DNA of 64,000 nucleotides from assembly GCF_000304475.1 (NCBI RefSeq), contig NC_018945.1, forward strand, positions 434,001 through 498,000, written 5' to 3'. The notes under the pieces were generated by a model. The model did no database searches and was not told where the DNA came from. It saw nothing but the letters and a program-made list of their open reading frames with translations. Positions 43,369-53,314 of this stretch are shown here, piece after piece. A program made the translations under genes and the position numbers. The stretch is from Kazachstania africana CBS 2517 (lineage: Eukaryota; Ascomycota; Saccharomycetes; Saccharomycetales; Saccharomycetaceae). Each line of letters begins with the position of its first letter. Positions within the stretch are counted from its first letter, which is position 1.

Positions 43369-43458
43369 ATATTAGTTTACAAATACTATAAGGATAAGTG
43401 AGCGAAAGTAGTGTGATCAAAGCACAAAAAGTATTGAAATCAAGTAGCATAAACGAGC

Positions 43459-44769
43459 ATGGGTCAAGGAGTCTCTTCAGGACAAGATAAAAAGAAGAAG
43501 AAAGATAATCAAAAGCCAAAATATGAACCTCCGGTTCAAGCAAAATTTGGACGTAAGAAGAGAAAAGGTGGTCCTGCCACAGCTGAAAAGTTACCAAATA
43601 TTTCTCCCACCACGCGTTGTAAATTAAAGCTATTGAGAATGGAAAGAATTAAAGATCATTTGCTGTTAGAAGAAGAGTTTGTATCGAACTCTGAGATCTT
43701 AAAACCTTTTGAAAAGAAGCAAGAAGATGAAAAGAAACAATTACAAGAAATAAGAGGAAACCCACTAAGTATTGGTACCTTGGAAGAAATCATTGATGAT
43801 GATCACGCCATCGTGACGAGTCCAACCATGCCAGATTATTATGTTTCGATTTTATCATTTGTCGACAAAGAACTGTTGGAGCCTGGCTGTTCCGTTTTAC
43901 TTCATCACAAGACTATGTCAATTGTTGGCGTACTTCAAGATGATGCCGATCCAATGGTTTCTGTAATGAAAATCGATAAATCACCTACCGAGTCGTATAG
44001 TGACATCGGTGGTTTAGAATCGCAAATTCAAGAAATAAAGGAATCAGTTGAATTACCATTGACGCATCCAGAATTGTACGAAGAAATGGGTATCAAGCCA
44101 CCTAAGGGTGTTATTCTTTATGGTGCACCAGGTACGGGTAAAACCTTGTTGGCCAAGGCCGTTGCAAATCAGACATCAGCCACTTTCTTAAGAATTGTGG
44201 GTTCAGAATTGATTCAAAAGTATCTTGGTGATGGTCCAAGGCTCTGTAGGCAGATATTCAAAGTTGCTGCAGAAAATGCACCAAGTATTGTTTTTATAGA
44301 TGAAATTGATGCAATTGGTACTAAGAGATACGATTCAAATAGTGGTGGTGAGAGAGAAATTCAAAGAACTATGTTAGAATTACTGAATCAACTAGATGGT
44401 TTCGATGATAGGGGTGATGTTAAAGTTATTATGGCCACAAATAAAATTGAAACTTTAGATCCTGCATTGATTAGACCTGGTAGAATTGACCGTAAGATAC
44501 TTTTCGAAAATCCAGATTTATCTACAAAGAGAAAAATTCTCGGAATTCATACCTCTAAAATGAATCTAAGCTCAGATGTAGACTTGGAAAAACTAGTGAC
44601 CAGTAAAGATGACTTATCTGGTGCCGATATTCAAGCAATGTGTACAGAGGCAGGTTTACTTGCGCTAAGAGAAAGAAGAATGCAAGTAACGTCTGAGGAT
44701 TTTGAACAAGCAAAGGAAAGAGTATTAAAGAACAAGGTTGAAGAGAACTTAGAAGGTCTATACTTATAA
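43459..44769 (+). CDS. RPT2: 26S proteasome regulatory ATPase Rpt2
   Basis: One of six AAA+ ATPases of the 19S base; it opens the gate of the 20S core. The protein has 436 residues (437 in S. cerevisiae). The N-terminus [15 protein letters not shown] carries the N-myristoylation signal known for Rpt2. A coiled coil and OB fold follow, then the AAA domain with Walker A GAPGTGKT (222-229), Walker [12 protein letters not shown] (about 277-287) and the second region of homology RPGRIDRKI. It ends in NLEGLYL, the C-terminal HbYX-type gate-opening motif. It heads the series RPT2, PTC1, MED2 in S. cerevisiae order and orientation. Confidence 0.98.
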   Translation: MGQGVSSGQDKKKKKDNQKPKYEPPVQAKFGRKKRKGGPATAEKLPNISPTTRCKLKLLRMERIKDHLLLEEEFVSNSEILKPFEKKQEDEKKQLQEIRGNPLSIGTLEEIIDDDHAIVTSPTMPDYYVSILSFVDKELLEPGCSVLLHHKTMSIVGVLQDDADPMVSVMKIDKSPTESYSDIGGLESQIQEIKESVELPLTHPELYEEMGIKPPKGVILYGAPGTGKTLLAKAVANQTSATFLRIVGSELIQKYLGDGPRLCRQIFKVAAENAPSIVFIDEIDAIGTKRYDSNSGGEREIQRTMLELLNQLDGFDDRGDVKVIMATNKIETLDPALIRPGRIDRKILFENPDLSTKRKILGIHTSKMNLSSDVDLEKLVTSKDDLSGADIQAMCTEAGLLALRERRMQVTSEDFEQAKERVLKNKVEENLEGLYL

Positions 44770-45163
44770 TGTTAGAGGTCGTTTATATATATAATCAACT
44801 ACAATAGGTCTTTCACATTTCATTTGTATTAAACATGCGTATTCACGTGACTACTAATTTTTTAATACGTTTTTTTTCCGGAAGGCTTCTTGTAGAGTTT
44901 AAAAATAGCATTGGAAATTGATGAAACTCAAAAAACGCCCATTATAAAGTGTGTAATAACAATATTAGTACATTTAAACCCTCGGTTTGAAACTAGCTGT
45001 CAATTTGTGTCATCAATTATCCACAGAACATTCAATCGACATTAAATTTAGTCATAATACTGTCGATTTTTTTTAATTACTCGATTCCTATTCCAAAGTA
45101 AGGTAATCACTATTCTGGAGTAACTTCTTAACAAACGTGAAGCTGTTTAAGCAAGTTGATAAC
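44770..45163. other. RPT2 3' flank and PTC1 promoter
   Basis: About 390 bp with no gene. A CACGTG E-box (44844-44849), within GTCACGTG on the minus strand, is a Cbf1-type site. Confidence 0.45.
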
Positions 45164-46021
45164 ATGGAACAAAATAAGAACGATCTCAGTGGACAAGAGA
45201 TAAATGAAACTTCTCCCTGCGAAGTTACGTATAAGGTTGGTGTTGCCGAAAATAAAAATTCAAAGTTTCGTACTACTATGGAGGATGTTCATACATACGT
45301 CAAAAATTTTGCATCAAGGTTAGACTGGGGATATTTTGCAATATTTGATGGACATGCTGGTTTCCAGGCATCCAAATGGTGTGGTTCAAATCTACATACC
45401 ATTGTTGAGAAAAAATTATTGGAAGATGAAACTAAAGATGTCAGAGAAGTACTCAATGAATCGTTTGTAATTGCCGATGAGCATATCAACAATAAATTAC
45501 AAGGTAATAGTGGTTGTACTGCGGCTGTCTGTGTCTTACGGTGGGAATTACCAGACACCTTGGCAAATGATGTTGTTGAACTTAGTCAGTATCGAAGGAA
45601 GTTATATACAGCGAACGTGGGCGATTCAAGGATAATCCTGTACAGAGATGGACATAGTGTGAGATTAACCTATGATCATAAGGCGTCCGACTTATTGGAG
45701 ATGCAAAGAGTGGAGCAAGCGGGTGGTCTCATAATGAAAAGTAGGGTTAATGGTATGTTAGCCGTAACAAGATCACTAGGTGACAAATTTTTTGATAGTT
45801 TAGTGGTAGGAAATCCGTTCACAACAAGTATAGAAATAACAAAGGAGGATGCATTTTTGATCATAGCTTGCGATGGACTTTGGGATGTGATCGATGATCA
45901 GGAAGCATGCAACCTAATTAAAGACGTAACCGATCCCGATCAGGCAGCTAAGATTCTAGTCAGATACGCTTTAGAACATGGAACGACAGATAATGTCACG
46001 GTAATGGTTGTTCTACTTTGA
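45164..46021 (+). CDS. PTC1: Type 2C protein phosphatase Ptc1
   Basis: A PP2C phosphatase that switches off MAP kinase pathways (Hog1 and the cell-integrity pathway) and affects organelle inheritance. From the chosen ATG it has 285 residues (281 in S. cerevisiae). Motifs are YKVGVAENKNSKFRTTMEDVHTY, metal-binding FDGHAG (D62), GNSGCTAAVCVL, ANVGDSRIILYR, LTYDHKASD, AVTRSLGDKFF, IIACDGLWDVIDDQEA and GTTDNVTVMVV. The open frame runs upstream to 45137 only by using GTG; the first ATG is at 45164. Order and orientation match S. cerevisiae. Confidence 0.97.
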   Translation: MEQNKNDLSGQEINETSPCEVTYKVGVAENKNSKFRTTMEDVHTYVKNFASRLDWGYFAIFDGHAGFQASKWCGSNLHTIVEKKLLEDETKDVREVLNESFVIADEHINNKLQGNSGCTAAVCVLRWELPDTLANDVVELSQYRRKLYTANVGDSRIILYRDGHSVRLTYDHKASDLLEMQRVEQAGGLIMKSRVNGMLAVTRSLGDKFFDSLVVGNPFTTSIEITKEDAFLIIACDGLWDVIDDQEACNLIKDVTDPDQAAKILVRYALEHGTTDNVTVMVVLL

Positions 46022-46105
46022 CACAATTTTTTTTATTACCATAAATCATTTGCAGCATATTATATGCCTTTGTATTATAAAGAAAAAGGGTTGTTAGAGT
46101 TACAC

Positions 46106-47227
46106 CTATATACTGAAATTATTTAAATCCAGATCATTTGAATCGCCTTGTCCCGTATTTGACCAGTCTATATTCAAGTCGTTAATATCATTCAAAGTCA
46201 AGTAGTCTTCGCCATTATCTTGTAAAGAATCTAATCCATTCGTTAGATCACTTGGATTGTTATTATCATTATTTGCACTCAAACCAAGAGAATTTGAGAT
46301 ATTTGTATCCATATTATTTCCTGTAGTATCCTTTGTAGTATTGTTGTTATCAAAAGTGTTCGTACCGAAATTTGAGTTATCTAGATCAGTAAACATATCA
46401 ATATCCAGGTTATCCAAGTCAGAAAACATTTGTAATGGTTGTTGTTGTTGCTGTTGTTCTTTTTGTTGCTGTTGTTCTTTTTGTTGCTGCAATTGATCCG
46501 GTTGTTGCAATGTGGTAGAATTGTCATTAGTAATATTGCTACTTGGTTGTTGCTGTTGGTTTGTAGGCTGGTTAGGTTGAGTCATTAATAAATCCGGAAT
46601 GTCACTTGGGACTTTTAATAAGCTGGATGGTTCATTAAATGAGGATAATAAGTCATTATTTTTATCAGTTTGAGTTTGTAAATTATCATCAAAATCAAGT
46701 TTAACATCACCCATGAGGTTTAATTCATCTTCTTGTTCTTGAATTTTCTTCCTTTTCAACTCATCATCTGCTTCTAACTGTTTCTTTTTCTTTAATTCTT
46801 CTTCTTCTAGTTGTTTCTTTCTTCTTAATTCTTCTTCTTGTTGCAACTGTTTCTTCCTTCTCAAGACTTCTTCTTCCTGTTTTATTTGTATCTGTCTTTC
46901 TGTTCCAATTTCAGTCAGCTGAACAATGTAATTCGAAGTATTAGCCAAAGTTATATCAATATCGTCCAATATACTATGGAATGTATGAATCTTATCTTTT
47001 AATTGACGTTGTTGGTTTATATTGAAGCCACTTACTATTGAGTTACTGAGTTGTATCGTCTTCAGTTGTTCTTGGACTATCATTTCTGAACTTAATTTCA
47101 AGATATCATCTAAACATGAAGTTAACCTGTTCCTTTCATACTTTAAAGTCACAGATTCTGAGTCTTCGAACAGAGTACCGTTGTGAATACTATTAGTAGA
47201 GGCTGTAGTGGCACTCTTAGCTACCAT
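46106..47227 (-). CDS. MED2: Mediator tail subunit Med2
   Basis: Subunit of the Mediator tail module (with Med3 and Med15), which receives activator signals for RNA polymerase II. The protein has 373 residues (431 in S. cerevisiae). The conserved N-terminal region contains LTSCLDDILKLSSEMIVQEQLK. A charged coiled coil of repeated KQLEEEELKKKK type spans about 120-170. Glutamine- and asparagine-rich low complexity follows, with poly-Gln near 245-268. The C-terminus is rich in D, N and L. Identification rests on the N-terminal block, the composition and the position between PTC1 and the centromere-proximal genes. Confidence 0.9.
   Translation of the reverse strand: MVAKSATTASTNSIHNGTLFEDSESVTLKYERNRLTSCLDDILKLSSEMIVQEQLKTIQLSNSIVSGFNINQQRQLKDKIHTFHSILDDIDITLANTSNYIVQLTEIGTERQIQIKQEEEVLRRKKQLQQEEELRRKKQLEEEELKKKKQLEADDELKRKKIQEQEDELNLMGDVKLDFDDNLQTQTDKNNDLLSSFNEPSSLLKVPSDIPDLLMTQPNQPTNQQQQPSSNITNDNSTTLQQPDQLQQQKEQQQQKEQQQQQQPLQMFSDLDNLDIDMFTDLDNSNFGTNTFDNNNTTKDTTGNNMDTNISNSLGLSANNDNNNPSDLTNGLDSLQDNGEDYLTLNDINDLNIDWSNTGQGDSNDLDLNNFSI
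46436..46496. repeat. CAG/CAA repeat encoding poly-Gln in Med2
   Basis: TTG/CTG units on the plus strand encode glutamine runs in Med2, interrupted by KE dipeptides. It is an in-frame microsatellite. Confidence 0.75.
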
Positions 47228-48532
47228 TATTGATTTATATATAGCTTGAATAGACCTGTATTGGGCTAAAATGATGGGTATAATAATGGTATATGACTGA
47301 GTGATGTTTTATAAGTACTTTACGAATTCTAAATTTTGCTTTTTTCCTATCGCCTTGCAGGTTTGAAATTGATGATGTAAAAGAAATGCACATAGAATAA
47401 AAGTCAGTAATAAAGGAATGGCTTTGTAAAAGGTTGATGATTTTTTGAGAGAAATCGTTTGAGGATTGGATTGACTTGATTGGTGGGTGATGTTTAGATT
47501 GAACCAACTTGTTTTTCTTTATCTTGATTTGCTTTCAGTGCAAGGGAATCTTACATTGGTCTCTTTCCAAGTTAAGAAAATATAGAGTGTATGGCAATAT
47601 TAGGCGTTAATCTTGATCTGTAGCATGCAGTTCTGTGTGGCTTATGGACTTTGGTATGAATTCTCTTTTGGCATTTTTTGTTTAATGTTTACGTTAGGAG
47701 ACTGCTAATTTCGGTATATAAGCAGAATACAAGACAATGTCACAAGAAGAAAGCAATGTAAATAAAAAAATATACGTAAGTGTGTGCCTATATATTTTGA
47801 GAATATAACTTTCCTGATTCAACACCAAAGGCTTTTTGAGGGACGATAAGTTACATTAAAGACGCCAGAGTCCTCATTCTAGGAGAATTTGCCATTGCGA
47901 GTATTCGGTCGTCTGTTGAACGGTATGACGCAAAGGTTTCCTGTCATAACTGAACAATTGCATGGAAAAAATCAACTAACAATTGGAAGTAAAATTACAG
48001 TAATCTTAATTGTAGCAATGTCCCGGACTACGAATGGAGATATGCATTGCGTTTCCATACAAGATTGTCTATTAGTCGAACTTTGCAGAGAGATGAATCT
48101 ACATTGTATGCTAAAGGAATAGTTGCTTTTATAACACCTGGAAGAAGTCTCCTTCTCTCACTAGAACTAATTTAGAGAGTGTTAAAAATGGTGGAAAATC
48201 TACTGACGCAAGTGACAGATACAAACAGAATGCATTACGTTTTTTCGAAAAATAAAAAAAAAAGGTTGACTTACCAAGTGATTGACCTTTTAATATTCTC
48301 TAGATACTCAACAAAGTATTAAAATGACTATAAAAACCTTCGTTAACCTTTCACCATTTTGCATATTTTTGGTTAAATGAACTGAATTTCTAAGGTCTCA
48401 CCCGGATTCCTCCCGTTTAATTACGGGAAAAATTAAAAATTGTATAACAAAATGACAGGGATATGACAGGATTAGATGACATTTGTGGTTGATTCTACAA
48501 GACAAACAATATAATACTTGGAGAGAAACAAT
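47228..48532. other. 1.3-kb gene-free gap between MED2 and ECM15 (inversion breakpoint)
   Basis: No credible gene. A 77-codon frame at 47889-48122 starts with TTG and has no family. In S. cerevisiae ATP16 follows MED2; it is missing here. An inverted repeat TCCCGT/ACGGGA (48411-48428) gives a CCG-N8-CGG arrangement about 105 bp upstream of ECM15. I see no CDEI-type motif here. Confidence 0.55.
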
Positions 48533-48847
48533 ATGGCAAAAGTTCCTTGTTTAGCAGATGTTTGTATGGTTCCAATTGGTACGAACTCAGCAAGTGTTTC
48601 CGATTTTGTTACTTTAATTGAAAGAAAAATACGTGAAAGCCCATTAAAGAGCACATTACACAGTGCTGGTACCACAATTGAAGGTCCCTGGGATGAAGTA
48701 ATGTCTCTTATTGGAGAAATCCATGAATATGCACATGCAAATGGATACGTAAGAATTCAATCTGATATCAGAATCGGTACAAGAACTGATAAAGTGCAAA
48801 CTGCACAAGATAAAATTGATGTAGTACTTAAGAAACTAAATCAATAG
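48533..48847 (+). CDS. ECM15: Ecm15, MTH1187/YkoF-type small protein
   Basis: A small conserved protein of the UPF0045 (thiamine-binding-like) fold; its cellular role is not established. From the chosen ATG it has 104 residues, the same as S. cerevisiae Ecm15. Blocks include [42 protein letters not shown] and [14 protein letters not shown]. The frame extends five codons upstream only through a TTG. In S. cerevisiae it is the centromere-proximal gene of chromosome II left arm, followed by the histone pair HTB2-HTA2, as here. Confidence 0.96.
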   Translation: MAKVPCLADVCMVPIGTNSASVSDFVTLIERKIRESPLKSTLHSAGTTIEGPWDEVMSLIGEIHEYAHANGYVRIQSDIRIGTRTDKVQTAQDKIDVVLKKLNQ

Positions 48848-49093
48848 AAAGCTGTTTTGAAAAAGTAGTTTTTATGCCCTAATATTACAAAAATATATAA
48901 TCATATTATATATCTCTTTGGTGGAAAAAAAAAAGTTATTTACTGATATGATTCCATTTCTCATTTCCCTTTCCCTCCATCAGAAGTGTTTATTTTTTTT
49001 CTCATATTACTGTTATTCCCAATCTTTAAATTTGAGTGAATGTTAAAAAATTATAATTCCCATAAAATCAATTTAATGATTTTTTTTATTCAT

Positions 49094-49489
49094 CTAAGCT
49101 TGAGTGGAAGAAGAGTACTTGGTGACAGCTCTAGTACCTTCAGAGACGGCGTGCTTAGCTAATTCACCTGGTAAGATTAATCTAACAGCAGTTTGGATTT
49201 CTCTAGCAGAGATGGTAGATTTCTTGTTGTAAGCAGCTAACTTAGAAGCTTCAGTAGCGATTCTCTCAAAGATATCGTTAACGAAAGAGTTTAAGATAGA
49301 CATAGATTTTTGTGAGATACCGGTATCTGGATGAGTTTGCTTTAAAACTTTGTAGATGTATGAAGAGTAAGTTTCCTTTCTAGCCTTAGTTCTCTTCTTA
49401 GCTTCGACGCCAGAAGCGGTCTTCTTGGCAGCTGGTTTCTTTTCAGCTGGGGCTTTGGAAGCAGGTTTCTTTTCAGCGGCACTAGACAT
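49094..49489 (-). CDS. HTB2: Histone H2B
   Basis: Core nucleosome histone, 131 residues as usual in yeast. The N-terminal tail is rich in K, A and P ([20 protein letters not shown]). The histone fold includes [20 protein letters not shown] and [19 protein letters not shown]. The C-terminal helix is [19 protein letters not shown], with the ubiquitinated lysine of AVTKYSS. It is divergent from H2A. Neighbourhood (ECM15, UTP20) corresponds to the HTB2-HTA2 locus of S. cerevisiae. Strong codon bias. Confidence 0.98.
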   Translation of the reverse strand: MSSAAEKKPASKAPAEKKPAAKKTASGVEAKKRTKARKETYSSYIYKVLKQTHPDTGISQKSMSILNSFVNDIFERIATEASKLAAYNKKSTISAREIQTAVRLILPGELAKHAVSEGTRAVTKYSSSTQA

Positions 49490-49664
49490 TATTGATTGAT
49501 TAATTTGGTGATGATTTATTATCTTGAGAAGATATTACTGTTTCTTCCAGTTGATCATTTAGCTTGTATTCCCTTTATATATAAATAAAAGTGTCCTATT
49601 GAGAACCGCGGATAGCTTGTAATTATTTTTTTTGACTTTTCGCGTTAGACGCGGGCGGCGCGCT

Positions 49665-49878
49665 GTTCCAGGAGTTTCGCAAGGGCACGCAGCTGCATAA
49701 TGCGCGAAATTTCTGGAACGGGCCTCCTCTCTCTCTCTGCGAAAAACAAAAAAAAAAAGCGAACGGCGGTTAAAGTCTTTCCCTCGCGGACAAAAGTCCC
49801 GCAGAAAGAACGAAAAAAAAGATTGACGGCTGCGAAGTTTTTGGAACAGCAAGTGCTGTTGTGCGAAATTGCTGGAAC
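49665..49878. promoter_or_regulatory. Four Spt10-type histone UAS elements
   Basis: The histone UAS consensus is RTTCC-N6-TTCNC. GTTCC-N6-TTCGC is at 49665-49680 on the plus strand. Reverse copies GCGAA-N6-GGAAC are at 49704-49719, 49832-49847 and 49863-49878. A fifth degenerate GCGAA copy begins near 49929. They lie between the divergent HTB2 and HTA2 genes in a GC-rich island that contrasts with the AT-rich flanks. Confidence 0.85.
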
Positions 49879-50155
49879 GGGGGGGTTCCAAAATCGAATA
49901 TTCTGTGCTCAATGGTACGCTGGACTCTGCGAAACTGTGAGAATAACAAATTGACCCAAAATTTGTTAAAATCTTCCTACAGTAAATTCATCAACATAAA
50001 ATATAAAGTGTATATATATATATAAGGGAACTATTTCATCTGTCATCAAGACATGTTTGGTATCTCTTCTCTCGAAGACTATTATATATTGGATATTATT
50101 CTTTAATAATAACATCAATTTACAAATAAATTACAAGTAATAATAAAATCATACA

Positions 50156-50554
50156 ATGTCCGGTGGTAAAGGTGGTAAAGCTGGTTCAGCTGCTAAAGCT
50201 TCTCAATCAAGATCTGCTAAGGCTGGTTTAACTTTCCCAGTCGGTAGAGTTCACAGATTATTAAGAAGAGGTAATTACGCTCAAAGAATTGGTTCTGGTG
50301 CTCCAGTCTATTTAACCGCTGTCTTGGAATATTTAGCTGCTGAAATTTTAGAATTAGCTGGTAACGCTGCTAGAGATAACAAGAAGACTAGAATCATTCC
50401 AAGACATTTACAATTAGCTATCAGAAATGATGACGAATTGAATAAATTATTAGGTAACGTCACCATCGCTCAAGGTGGTGTCTTACCAAATATTCATCAA
50501 AACTTATTACCAAAAAAATCTGCTAAGCCAGGTAAAGCATCTCAAGAATTGTAA
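50156..50554 (+). CDS. HTA2: Histone H2A
   Basis: Core nucleosome histone of 132 residues. The tail [21 protein letters not shown] leads to the fold [31 protein letters not shown], the acidic-patch region [17 protein letters not shown] and [18 protein letters not shown]. It ends KASQEL, the SQE/D motif phosphorylated by Mec1/Tel1 after DNA damage. It shares the promoter with H2B. Confidence 0.98.
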   Translation: MSGGKGGKAGSAAKASQSRSAKAGLTFPVGRVHRLLRRGNYAQRIGSGAPVYLTAVLEYLAAEILELAGNAARDNKKTRIIPRHLQLAIRNDDELNKLLGNVTIAQGGVLPNIHQNLLPKKSAKPGKASQEL

Positions 50555-50704
50555 TCTTAATAACATATTTCATGATATTCATAAATTTTTTCATTGGGTT
50601 TTTCTTTTTAATTAAAGATATTTAAGGTTTTTGTATATAGGCTAATAGTAAACAATTTTAAAAATTCATATCTATTATTATCATTATTTCTCATTATGCA
50701 TATA

Positions 50705-52105
50705 TTATCTCTTATTAGCTATCATATCAACAGCGATATTTATAACAGAAATTAAAACTTCTACTCCAACAAGTATTATTACAATAAATTCCAAATATTC
50801 TTCCTGTGAATGACCTAATTGCTCTTTTAACATTTGTAAAAGATCAGAAACTACTTCTAGTCTTTGGTTCAATAATTCCACCCTTTGATTTATTTCTAAA
50901 TAACCTCTGGTGGCTTGATAAATTGGTTCCAATTGTGGCTCAGACCACATAATATCGGGTGAATCTAATACAGATCCATGCAAATTTATATTAATACGAA
51001 GAATAAATAATTCTCCAATACTCCTCATGATATCTTCTTTGCTCATAGAAACTTTACCACTAGAGGCAATCTGTTGCGGTATATCTTCCGTATCTTCAAT
51101 TGTATTATCAACTAATTCTTCAAATAATGAAATCTTAACACTTTGTGCAATGGCATGGGATATTGATAACTTTGTCATATAGTTAGATCCATTCCTCAAT
51201 GTAATAAAATCATTATAGATTCTTGGCTGGTAACTTTGCGTGACATAATAATTAAACTCTTCCACTTGAACGTCTTCTTCTGCTAATTTTTCCTTCTCAA
51301 ACCTTTCAATATCATTTAGAAATGCCTTCTCCTCTCTTTCTGTAAACCCCCACATAACTATAACACCATATTCGAATATAAATAAATCAGGTTGTTTATC
51401 GCTGACGTTAATTTCTCCACCTTCGTCATCCAATCTAATTAGATCATCATGTGCAAATCTTTTATCCCCCCTCCAATCATTATAAATAAACGGAGTAAAA
51501 AGACATTCATCAAATAATTTGGGATGTGTAAAATGTATTTTCTTGGAGTTTTTAATCCATCTGATCAACTCTCTCATATTATAACTACTCGCTGTACAAT
51601 ATGCAGTACATCTAGGTAACAAATGTCTATGCGCTTTACCTAATTTCTGAGCATCGATCCTTGCAGGTTTATCTTTAATTCTATTCACCTGAGAATAGAC
51701 TTCTCTGTCTTCATCATTGACGGTAATCCCAGAATCAATACTACTCTCTTTTGCAAAGGCCTCCTCAGGTAGCAGTTTCAATTTTTGTGCTGTTCTTGAC
51801 GTTCTTTGTGCACCCACCCTACTATTGGGCTTAGTATGAAATCTAGAAGAACCTGTAGAATCTGACTGACTTGCCCCGATTTGAGTCAACGTCTCATCCT
51901 TTGTGGGTTTTGGGATATATTTCAATTTCTTTTCAGATTGCATACTGGCCGGATGTTCATTTTCTAACAGTGGCTGTCGTTCGTTATCACTGACAATATT
52001 ACCATCGGGGATAGCATCTCCCTCTTTCAAAATATTCGTACTATCCTTATAATTATTATTAATACCTTTAAGATTATTAATACTACCCGTACTTTCACTA
52101 TTCAT
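50705..52105 (-). CDS. RMD1: Rmd1-like DUF155 protein
   Basis: A member of the DUF155/RMND1 family; S. cerevisiae Rmd1 is a cytoplasmic or vacuole-associated protein needed for sporulation. The protein has 466 residues (430 in S. cerevisiae). A variable hydrophilic N-terminus is followed by the DUF155 domain with RCTAYCTASSYNMRELIRWI, DLFIFEYGVIVMWGFTEREE and KLSISHAIAQSVKISLFEE. The C-terminus LLQMLKEQLGHSQEEYLEFI precedes one membrane helix (about 440-462). The C-terminal block matches Rmd1 more closely than Rmd8. It is the chromosome IV gene next to CEN4 in S. cerevisiae. Confidence 0.95.
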   Translation of the reverse strand: MNSESTGSINNLKGINNNYKDSTNILKEGDAIPDGNIVSDNERQPLLENEHPASMQSEKKLKYIPKPTKDETLTQIGASQSDSTGSSRFHTKPNSRVGAQRTSRTAQKLKLLPEEAFAKESSIDSGITVNDEDREVYSQVNRIKDKPARIDAQKLGKAHRHLLPRCTAYCTASSYNMRELIRWIKNSKKIHFTHPKLFDECLFTPFIYNDWRGDKRFAHDDLIRLDDEGGEINVSDKQPDLFIFEYGVIVMWGFTEREEKAFLNDIERFEKEKLAEEDVQVEEFNYYVTQSYQPRIYNDFITLRNGSNYMTKLSISHAIAQSVKISLFEELVDNTIEDTEDIPQQIASSGKVSMSKEDIMRSIGELFILRININLHGSVLDSPDIMWSEPQLEPIYQATRGYLEINQRVELLNQRLEVVSDLLQMLKEQLGHSQEEYLEFIVIILVGVEVLISVINIAVDMIANKR

Positions 52106-52429
52106 TGCAAATATCGTATCAGCTCCATATAAGTTATCTTTATAAGACCAATTAATTACTCCACACGTTCTTTTCAGGTGCTTCTCACTATTTGTAGAAA
52201 CTTCTAATGATAACCTTCAACTAATTTTGATTTCCTTTATATTAACGGTATTTGGAAAATTAATTTTTTGGGAAGCGGGCGAGAATGATGAAAAGATATA
52301 TATCTAGCAGCAATAAAAACAAAGTCGAAATTATCGAAAATTTATAGCTAAGGATATTACACTTCTAGGTTGGCTTCATAGTTGTAACAAGGGACATTAC
52401 CATAATCATTGTAATAATAGAAGAGAGAG
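52106..52429. other. Divergent promoter region between RMD1 and NHP10
   Basis: About 320 bp, AT-rich, with no gene and no strong factor site seen. Confidence 0.45.
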
Positions 52430-53113
52430 ATGGCATCAAAAAATGAAGAAGTGATACAAAATGCATCCGATAATGACCTAAAGAGGAAAATTGATGAGTT
52501 AAAATCAAGAAATGAAACGTTGGGTTTAGCTATACAGAGGTCAAGACACTCTGTTAAAAGATTGAAACTAGAATATGGTGTATTGCTAGAAAGACTGGAA
52601 TCAAGAGTCGATTTGGATCCAGAACTTCGCTTTGAAAACCCACTACCAAATTTATCATCTTTTAGAGACCAATTAATGAATAAACCATTGAAGAGGTCAA
52701 AAGGTAAAAGACAAAGAGCAAAAGAAAGAGACCCAAACATGCCAAAAAGACCTACTAACGCCTATTTGATCTATTGTGAGATGAATAAAGAAAAAATTAG
52801 GGAAAATGGTTCTTTAGATGTCACAAGAGATTTAGCTGAAGGTTGGAAAAATTTGGACGAAAGTGGGAGACTTCCTTATTATGAGCTTTATAATGAAGAT
52901 AGGGAACGATATCAGAAGGAAATGAAAATCTACAATGAAAATTTAAAGAGTAAAAGTGAAATTGAAATAAAAAATGATGAAAACGAAAAACTACCTGGAG
53001 AAGAGGATGAAGTCGAAGAAGAAGTTGAGGAAGATGACACTGAAGTCGGCCAAAATGGGAAAGAACCAAAAAAACATTTTACAAGCAACGAAAATGATGC
53101 TATAACCCTATAG
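52430..53113 (+). CDS. NHP10: Nhp10, HMG-box subunit of the INO80 complex
   Basis: Non-catalytic DNA-binding subunit of the INO80 chromatin remodeller. It has 227 residues (203 in S. cerevisiae). An N-terminal coiled coil contains DDLKRKIDELKSRNETLGLA-type heptads. The HMG box lies at about 101-170 (DPNMPKRPTNAYLIYCEMNK, then RDLAEGWKNLDESGRLPYYE and YNEDRERYQKEMK). The C-terminal tail is acidic (EEDEVEEEVEEDD), longer than usual. It is divergent from RMD1 and convergent with UTP20. Confidence 0.95.
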   Translation: MASKNEEVIQNASDNDLKRKIDELKSRNETLGLAIQRSRHSVKRLKLEYGVLLERLESRVDLDPELRFENPLPNLSSFRDQLMNKPLKRSKGKRQRAKERDPNMPKRPTNAYLIYCEMNKEKIRENGSLDVTRDLAEGWKNLDESGRLPYYELYNEDRERYQKEMKIYNENLKSKSEIEIKNDENEKLPGEEDEVEEEVEEDDTEVGQNGKEPKKHFTSNENDAITL

Positions 53114-53314
53114 AAACATGTTGTTTTATACCTATTTAAGCAGGATACATTCCATTTAGCATATTAAACATATAGCCTTGTTTCTTCCTTCATTTCAATT
53201 TGATTTGTCGATATATTTTAAAAATATATAATTTTTAATTAATTTACAAATAGTGTACATGTGAATGAGGCATATAATATTCTACAATCTATAATAGAGT
53301 GTCATCAAATTCTT

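Noticed and set aside
44844..44890. CDEI-like motif with TTTTTTTTCCGGAA downstream of RPT2 as a centromere
   Set aside because: The spacing is only about 25 bp and the flank does not resemble CDEIII; the position is not expected from synteny.
45137..45163. Upstream extension of PTC1
   Set aside because: It begins with GTG; the first ATG at 45164 matches the family.
47889..48122. 77-codon frame between MED2 and ECM15
   Set aside because: It begins with TTG and shows no domain or similarity.
49559..49954. Open frames of 84-117 codons inside the histone promoter
   Set aside because: They result from the GC-rich UAS region and have no family.
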